Assembly: GCA_018333995.1 (NCBI GenBank)
Contig: JAGXSG010000008.1
Span: 1-59,289, forward strand
Origin: Clostridiales bacterium
GTDB taxonomy: Bacteria > Actinomycetota > Coriobacteriia > Anaerosomatales > SLCP01
Length of the DNA stretch: 59,289 bases
Direction: 5' to 3'
The stretch's first letter is position 1; each line of letters begins with the position of its first letter. A program made the translations under genes and the position numbers. The notes below the pieces were generated by a model, which saw only the letters and a program-made list of their open reading frames with translations, searched no databases and had not been told where the DNA came from. Positions 54,350-59,289 of this stretch are shown piece after piece.

Positions 54350-55324
54350 ATGCGCGCGTCGTTCGCTGTTGGTGCTGATGTTGGGGGTACCAAGATCGCG
54401 GTTGGGCTGGTCGAGCGTAAGGGCCGTGTCATCAAAGACGCCCGCGCGCTCACGCCTCTCAGCGGCCCGTTCGCTGTTGTCGATGCGGTGATCGATCTTG
54501 TCGAAGAGGTGACGGCGGGCATCCATCCCAGTGAGATTTGCGGTGTCGGTATAGGCCTGCCCGCGCAGATTGACTTCCTTAGACAGTCGGTCGAGTTTTG
54601 CACCAATCTGCCGCTTGCGGGTGTCGACGTCCGCTCGCTCGTCATGTCGCGAGTCCGCCACGAGGTCACGCTGGATAACGATGGCAATCTCGCGGCGTTT
54701 GGCGAGTTCAGGTACGGCGTGGCCAGGGGCGCGCGCGACTTCCTCATGCTGACTATCGGGACCGGTGTGGGTGGCGGACTCTTCGTGGACGGAGCGCCGT
54801 ACCGCGGATCGCGCGGGATGGGAGGCGAAGTCGGGCACATGGTCGTCCAAATGGACGGGCCACCGTGTCCGTGCGGAGGGTCCGGGCACATCGAGAGCTA
54901 CGTGGGACGGGCCCCGATCGCGGCTCGTGGCCGCGATGCGGTCGAGCGCTTCAGCGGCGGCGCGATTTTGCGCGAAGCGGGCGGTGACGCGTCTGCGGTC
55001 ACGGCCGAGCACGTCATCGCGGCGGCGCTTAGCGGTGACGACGTCGCCCACACCATCATGCTCGAGGTCGGCGAGGTTCTCGGCAGGGCGCTTGTCGGGC
55101 TCGTGAACGTGCTCAATCCCAGACTCATCGTCTTTGGCGGCTCGATCGGGGAGACGTGCGCGTTCGTCATGAACCGGGCCGAGGAGGTCATGGCGGCCGA
55201 GGCCATGGCGGGACGGCGCGACGTGACCTTCGCTCAAGCCGAGCTGGGCAAGGACGCTGGGATTTTGGGTGCTGCCGCGCTCGCGTTCGACGAGCATGAT
55301 TCGAGGGAAGGGCTGCATCGATGA
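54350..55324 (+). CDS. ROK-family sugar kinase (glucokinase-like)
   Basis: 324 residues. N-terminal phosphate loop GADVGGTKIAVGLV, ROK signature LTIGTGVGGGLFVDGAPYRG (split for reading), GEVGHMVVQ, and a zinc site CPCGGSGHIE in which the third Cys of the usual CxCGxxGCxE is His. Asp of catalysis in LDNDGNLAAFGEF. Phosphorylates glucose or an amino sugar. GAGGAGG lies 11 nt upstream. Start of a run of genes with the DUF362 gene overlapping its stop. Confidence 0.9.
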   Translation: MRASFAVGADVGGTKIAVGLVERKGRVIKDARALTPLSGPFAVVDAVIDLVEEVTAGIHPSEICGVGIGLPAQIDFLRQSVEFCTNLPLAGVDVRSLVMSRVRHEVTLDNDGNLAAFGEFRYGVARGARDFLMLTIGTGVGGGLFVDGAPYRGSRGMGGEVGHMVVQMDGPPCPCGGSGHIESYVGRAPIAARGRDAVERFSGGAILREAGGDASAVTAEHVIAAALSGDDVAHTIMLEVGEVLGRALVGLVNVLNPRLIVFGGSIGETCAFVMNRAEEVMAAEAMAGRRDVTFAQAELGKDAGILGAAALAFDEHDSREGLHR

Positions 55325-56442
55325 GCGCGCCTGCGCGCGCGATCGTGTACTTCACGCCGGTGCGCACCACCGCCAAGAAGAGCCTCGTGTCGCGAGCTGG
55401 AGCGTTGCTCGAGCGTGCGGGGCTGCGTGAGGCGGTCGCCCAAGATGATCTCGTTGCGGTCAAGCTTCACTTCGGCGAGGCGGGAAATACAGGCTTCGTC
55501 CAGCCGATCTTCATCCGGGAGGTTGTCGCGCGGGTGAAAGCTGCGGGCGGCAAACCGTTCCTCACAGACGCCAACACCCTCTACCGCGGTCAGCGGGCCA
55601 ACGCGGTCGACCACCTTGCGTGCGCCATCCACAATGGATTCTCGTTCGCGACGGTCGAGGCGCCGGTCGTCATCGCAGACGGCCTCGATGGCCGGGAGGC
55701 GGTCGAGGTTCCTATTGAGGGGGGTTCGCACTTCTCGGCGGTCAAGATCGGTTCGGCGGCGGTTCATGCTGACGCGATGGTTGTCGTCTCGCACGTCAAA
55801 GGTCACGAGGCCACCGGTTTTGGCGGCGCGCTCAAGAACGTGGGGATGGGGCTCGGGTGCCGCAGTGCGAAACAGCGTATGCACGCGGACTTCTCGCCTG
55901 ACCCCTCGGCCGAGAAGTGCACGGCGTGCGGGCGATGTGTGACGTGGTGCCCGGTTGACGCCATCGTAATCGGGCCTGACCGGGTCGCTCTCGTCGATCA
56001 CGAGGCGTGTTATGGGTGCGGCGAGTGCGTGGCCGCGTGCCCGTTCGGCGCGATCGCGATCGAGTGGAAGACGACGCCCCAGGCCATCCAGGAAAAGATC
56101 GTCGAGCACGTCGTCGGCGCCGTAGCGGGCAAGGAAGGCAAGATCGTCTACCTCTCGTTCATCACAGACGTCACCCCTGACTGCGATTGCTGGCACTTCT
56201 CGGATGCGCCGGTCGTCGCCGATATCGGGGTGCTTGCCAGCATCGATCCTGTCGCAATCGATCAGGCTGCATACGATCTCGTGCGCGCGGCACCGGGGCT
56301 GCCCGGCACCAGGGGCGAAGGCCACGCGCCGGGCGAGGACACTTTTACGCGGCTGAGCGGAATCGATGGCACGCGCGCGATGGCGTATGCCGAGAAAATG
56401 GGGCTCGGCGTGCGTACGTACGACCTCAAACGGGTAGAGTGA
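55321..56442 (+). CDS. DUF362 protein with two [4Fe-4S] clusters
   Basis: 373 residues; ATG 55321 overlaps the kinase stop by 4 bp. DUF362 body (VAVKLHFGEAGNTGFVQP, VVVSHVKGHEATGFGGALKN, SIDPVAIDQAAYDLV) with a bis-cluster ferredoxin insert CTACGRCVTWCPVDAI and CYGCGECVAACPFGAI. Redox or electron-carrying role, exact reaction unknown. Confidence 0.92.
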   Translation: MSAPARAIVYFTPVRTTAKKSLVSRAGALLERAGLREAVAQDDLVAVKLHFGEAGNTGFVQPIFIREVVARVKAAGGKPFLTDANTLYRGQRANAVDHLACAIHNGFSFATVEAPVVIADGLDGREAVEVPIEGGSHFSAVKIGSAAVHADAMVVVSHVKGHEATGFGGALKNVGMGLGCRSAKQRMHADFSPDPSAEKCTACGRCVTWCPVDAIVIGPDRVALVDHEACYGCGECVAACPFGAIAIEWKTTPQAIQEKIVEHVVGAVAGKEGKIVYLSFITDVTPDCDCWHFSDAPVVADIGVLASIDPVAIDQAAYDLVRAAPGLPGTRGEGHAPGEDTFTRLSGIDGTRAMAYAEKMGLGVRTYDLKRVE

Positions 56443-56506
56443 CGGAGGCGCGGGCAACTGGCGCTCAGCCGACGTACGCGCCTTTGGGCGCGGGGCAGGA
56501 GTCACG

Positions 56507-57652
56507 GTGGACCACATTGGCATTCTGAAACGTGCGTGGAATATCACGTGGCGCTACCGCATTTTGTGGCTCTTTGGCCTTCTCGCGGGAGGGGCGGGGT
56601 CGTGGGGCGGCGGTGGTGGAGGCAACTACCCGGCAGGCGGAGGCGAGATCAGCCCCTCGCTGCAGCGTGACATGGAGCGGATGGTCTCCTGGGCACAGGA
56701 AAACCTGCCGCTCATACTCTCGGCGACGGCGTTTCTGCTCTTCATCGGATTCGCGTTGTTCATGATCTCCATCGCGGCCAAGGGTGGGCTGATCCATCTG
56801 GTCAACGAGGCGGCCGAGGAGCGCCCGGTGCGCGGCATGGAGGGGTGGGCGGCGGGTTTCAGCGCGTGGCTCAGGGTATTTGCGATATCGTTCGTGCTGT
56901 TTGCGCCCATCGTGGCGGTGAGCATAGTGCTGCTGATTGCGGTGCTCGCTCCGGTGATCGGGCCCGCGATCGGCGGGGGCACGCCGCGCGTTGAGGCGAT
57001 GTTCGGACTCTGCGGCGGGTTGGCCTTTGGCGGATTGCTGCTCGTGATCGTTTCCATCGTAGCGGGCGTGCTCGATACGCTTGGCGCGCGTCACGCTGTG
57101 CTCGCTGGAACTGGGGTGTTCCGATCGATTGGCGAGGCGTGGACGGACCTGCGCACGCGTTTCAAGGATGTCGCGGTTATGTGGCTTCTCATGCTTGCCG
57201 TGGGAATCGCGTACGGCGTCGTGGTCGGGATGGTCGCCACCGTGTTCGGTTTTGGCATCGCGATGGCGGCTCTTGGCCAGGCGTGGGTGATTGCCGGAGT
57301 GATCTCATTCGTGCTCTTCGTGGTGCTCTTGCTTCCAACCGCTGTGTTCTCGGCGTTCTCCTCGGCGGCGTGGACGATCTTCTACCGTCGGCTTTCTGGC
57401 CGAGAGCCGCTTTCAGGAACCGTTGGCGCGCCAGGCACCCCAGTACAGGGATACGCGCCTCCGTCACCGTACCCTCCGGCACCGTACCCGTCGGCACCGC
57501 CCGCGCCCTCGGCCCCGGAGCCGCCCGCCCCGGAGCCGCCCGCCCCGGAGCCGCCCGCCCCGGAGCCGCCCCGCGGCTTGCCGCTCGCTCCGTATCCACC
57601 CCCGCCGCCGCCGCAGGACGACCTGACGCCCCCGCCCCCGCCGCCGCGGTAG
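56507..57652 (+). CDS. Polytopic membrane protein with Pro-rich C-terminal tail
   Basis: 381 residues, GTG start with GGAG seven nt before. N-terminal YRILWLFGLLAGGAGSWGGG, then about six hydrophobic segments, resembling integral membrane regions of the DUF975/GlpQ membrane-domain kind. The tail (from ~300) is Pro-rich with four near-perfect repeats of PAPEPP at about 57509-57570 and ends PPPPPPR. rsmI starts 4 nt after its stop. Confidence 0.72.
   Translation: MDHIGILKRAWNITWRYRILWLFGLLAGGAGSWGGGGGGNYPAGGGEISPSLQRDMERMVSWAQENLPLILSATAFLLFIGFALFMISIAAKGGLIHLVNEAAEERPVRGMEGWAAGFSAWLRVFAISFVLFAPIVAVSIVLLIAVLAPVIGPAIGGGTPRVEAMFGLCGGLAFGGLLLVIVSIVAGVLDTLGARHAVLAGTGVFRSIGEAWTDLRTRFKDVAVMWLLMLAVGIAYGVVVGMVATVFGFGIAMAALGQAWVIAGVISFVLFVVLLLPTAVFSAFSSAAWTIFYRRLSGREPLSGTVGAPGTPVQGYAPPSPYPPAPYPSAPPAPSAPEPPAPEPPAPEPPAPEPPRGLPLAPYPPPPPPQDDLTPPPPPPR
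57509..57570 (+). repeat. Tandem 15-bp repeats encoding PAPEP units
   Basis: Repeated GCCCCGGAGCCGCCC-type units (about four) inside the membrane protein gene. Confidence 0.8.
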
Positions 57653-57656
57653 TCCG

Positions 57657-58490
57657 ATGGCGAGCGGGCGGCTGTCCGTATGCGCGACGCCAATCGGCAA
57701 CTTGGGTGATGTCACGGCGCGCGTGATCGAAAGGCTGCGCGAGGCCGACGTGATCGCCGCCGAGGACACCCGCGTCACGCGCACCCTGCTGGCACGCTAT
57801 GGTATCGACACGCCAGCTCAGGCGTATCACGCACACAACCTGGCGGCACGCACTCCAGTGCTCGTGAAACGCATCGCGGAAGGGGCGCACGTCGCGCTCG
57901 TGTCGGACGCGGGCACACCCGGCGTATCTGACCCCGGCACCCATCTTGTCGACGCATGTTTGTCCGCGGGCCTTGCTGTCGAGGTCTTGCCGGGTCCCTC
58001 GGCGATTATCACGGCGCTCGTTGCAAGCGGACTGCCCACGCATGCGTTTTACTTTGGCGGCTTCCTGCCGAGGAGAGCGGGTGAGCGCGCGTCGCGGCTC
58101 GCCTCCCTCGCCACCCTCGACGCGACACTCGTGTTCTACGAGTCGCCGCGGCGCACGGCGGCCACTCTCGCATCGATCGCAGCGGTGCTTCCCGGCCGGC
58201 GCGCATGCGTTGCCAGGGAGCTCACCAAGATGCACGAGGAGGTGGTCCGGGCCGAGGCGGGCGAACTTGCGGAGCTTTTCGCGCAGCGCGAGTTGAAAGG
58301 CGAGGTGGTGGTCCTTGTGGGTCCGCCGGACGCGGGAGCACTAGCGATAGACGTCGATGCCGTGCGCGCCCGGCTTGCCACGCTCGCGGCCGCAGGCGTG
58401 CGCCGTTCCGAAGCGGTCAAGAGGGTCGCGGTTGAATTTGGGGTGCCACGCAATGATGTCTATCGCATCGCGCTTGAAGAGGGGGAGTGA
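57657..58490 (+). CDS. rsmI: 16S rRNA (cytidine1402-2'-O)-methyltransferase
   Basis: 277 residues. CATPIGNLGDVTARVIERL, EDTRVTRTLLARYGI, LVSDAGTPGVSDPG and LPGPSAIITALVASGLP are RsmI signatures; the C-terminal wing FVLVGPP-like VVVLVGPPDAG follows. Modifies helix 44 of 16S rRNA with SAM. It starts 4 nt after the membrane-protein stop, so it is part of that operon. Confidence 0.96.
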   Translation: MASGRLSVCATPIGNLGDVTARVIERLREADVIAAEDTRVTRTLLARYGIDTPAQAYHAHNLAARTPVLVKRIAEGAHVALVSDAGTPGVSDPGTHLVDACLSAGLAVEVLPGPSAIITALVASGLPTHAFYFGGFLPRRAGERASRLASLATLDATLVFYESPRRTAATLASIAAVLPGRRACVARELTKMHEEVVRAEAGELAELFAQRELKGEVVVLVGPPDAGALAIDVDAVRARLATLAAAGVRRSEAVKRVAVEFGVPRNDVYRIALEEGE

Positions 58491-58545
58491 ACCCATAGGG
58501 GTTCTGAGATAGGTGTCGCCCACCCCGCTCCTACGGGCTGCCGTT

Positions 58546-58788
58546 CTACCGCGCCTTAATGTCTTCGACGCACTCGGCGCAGATCGGCCGCTCCTTAAAA
58601 AGCGAAGTGTCCTCGGCGTTTCCGCAGATCGCGCATACAGCGGTATGCTTTCGCAAGATCACTCGGTCTCCCTCGACCATGATCGAGATCGGATCCTTAA
58701 CGCGCAGTCCGAGTGTGCGCCGCAGTTCCATCGGAATCACGATGCGACCGAGGTCGTCGATTCGCCTGACGATGCCGGTGTCTTTCAT
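58546..58788 (-). CDS. AbrB/SpoVT-type regulator with zinc ribbon
   Basis: 80 residues, ATG preceded by GGAAGTGAA. N-terminal swapped-hairpin DNA-binding fold: GIVRRIDDLGRIVIPMELRR, then LGLRVKDPISIMVEGDRVIL. C-terminal CAICGN...CAEC zinc ribbon. AbrB-like proteins control transition-state or surface genes. Convergent to rsmI, divergent from metG. Confidence 0.92.
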   Translation of the reverse strand: MKDTGIVRRIDDLGRIVIPMELRRTLGLRVKDPISIMVEGDRVILRKHTAVCAICGNAEDTSLFKERPICAECVEDIKAR

Positions 58789-58907
58789 TTCACTTCCGCT
58801 CCGCTAGGAGGTGTGGTCAGTGACGTGATGCACAGATTGGTTAGAATCACTTCGAGTGCACGTGCTAGATGTTTCCAATATCACCCAATGGACGGAGTCC
58901 CAAACTA

Positions 58908-59289
58908 ATGACCGCAGCGTCGTTTTATCTCACGACACCCATCTACTACGTGAATTCTGTCCCGCATCTCGGCACCGCGTACACCACGTTGGCAGCGGAC
59001 GCGCTCGCCCGCTATCGCCGGATGCGCGGCGATGACGTGCACTTTCTCACCGGTCTCGACGAGCACGGACAGAAGGTCGCCCAGGCTGCTGAGGAGGCCG
59101 GTCTCACGCCGCAAGAGTGGTGCGACTCGATTGCGCCCCGCTTTATCGAAGCGTGGGAGATGCTTCAGATCACGAACGACGACTTCATCCGCACTACCGA
59201 GGAGCGTCACAAGCGGGGAGTGCAGGCGTTTTGGCAGGAGTTGCACGATTCGGGCCACCTCTACCAGGGCCACTACGAGGGCTGGTACT
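58908..59289 (+). CDS. metG: Methionyl-tRNA synthetase, N-terminal part (window truncates 3' end)
   Basis: Starts at ATG 58908 after GGACGGAG. The first ~127 residues read FYLTTPIYYVNSVPHLGTAY, where PHLGTAYT is the class I HIGH-type motif, then LTGLDEHGQKVAQAAEEAG. Fits bacterial MetG. No stop before the right edge. Confidence 0.96.
   Translation, partial: MTAASFYLTTPIYYVNSVPHLGTAYTTLAADALARYRRMRGDDVHFLTGLDEHGQKVAQAAEEAGLTPQEWCDSIAPRFIEAWEMLQITNDDFIRTTEERHKRGVQAFWQELHDSGHLYQGHYEGWY

Noticed and set aside
57509-57570. Short tandem repeats considered as CRISPR
   Set aside because: No spacers; the repeats are in-frame codons for a Pro-rich tail. No CRISPR array or cas gene is in the window.
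58489-58504. Small hairpin after rsmI
   Set aside because: Six-bp stem only, begins in the stop codon; too weak to call a terminator.

Overview
This is a high-GC bacterial chromosome segment. The features point to a Gram-positive Actinomycetota lineage: ECF sigma and anti-sigma factors, L,D-transpeptidase, SipW-type signal peptidase with ARWTDS-type substrates, Ser/Cys lipobox proteins, and surface proteins with cell-wall-binding repeat 2 (CWBR2). The ferredoxin, DUF362, FeoA, cobalamin-binding and CWBR2 genes recall anaerobic Coriobacteriia-like relatives. The taxonomic guess is an inference from gene content, not a match I could run.

Layout. (1) 1-14.7 kb is a purine/folate block on the plus strand: purF, purM, purN, purH and a pabB-pabC fusion. 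It is interrupted by a very large secreted subtilisin-like protease with CWBR2 repeats and by an orphan amino-acid-type substrate-binding lipoprotein. (2) 14.7-20.3 kb holds an MscS channel, tRNA-Lys and tRNA-Glu, a DUF234-type ATPase and an ABC exporter pair. (3) 20.4-25.9 kb is a minus-strand locus: a histidine kinase, a LuxR-type response regulator, a receiver-only protein, three small secreted SipW-type substrates and a SipW-like signal peptidase with a large membrane extension. (4) 25.9-29.3 kb has scars of a type I restriction locus against an aberrant tRNA-Glu(CTC), an L,D-transpeptidase with a fresh internal duplication, and an ECF sigma/anti-sigma pair. (5) 29.3-35.64 kb is an integrative element in tRNA-Val. 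It carries a large serine recombinase whose reading frame ends inside the tRNA, a Rep_trans-like replication protein, small genes of unknown function, and an outer cassette with an Mrr-type nuclease bounded by a second att-like site. (6) 35.7-41.7 kb carries FeoA/DUF2325 genes behind an operator-like palindrome, small housekeeping genes, an AAA_14/DUF4143 ATPase, and a LolCD-type transporter coupled to a cobalamin-binding protein. (7) 41.8-47.7 kb has tRNA-Asp, a hydrolase, a thioredoxin/CcdA pair, a second CWBR2 protein, an M23 peptidase and tRNA-Phe. (8) 47.9-59.3 kb carries a large hybrid-free sensor kinase, a degenerate HD-GYP protein paired with a HEAT-repeat protein, an IrrE-like protein without its catalytic Glu, a ROK kinase, a DUF362 ferredoxin protein, rsmI, an AbrB-type regulator and the start of metG.

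The most interesting regions are the tRNA-Val element, because serine integrases rarely use tRNA genes and its integrase tail should change between integrated and excised states; the SipW/two-component surface locus; the 8-nt-loop tRNA-Glu(CTC) next to the restriction scar; and the HD-GYP/HEAT pair that appears to share an undescribed N-terminal domain.
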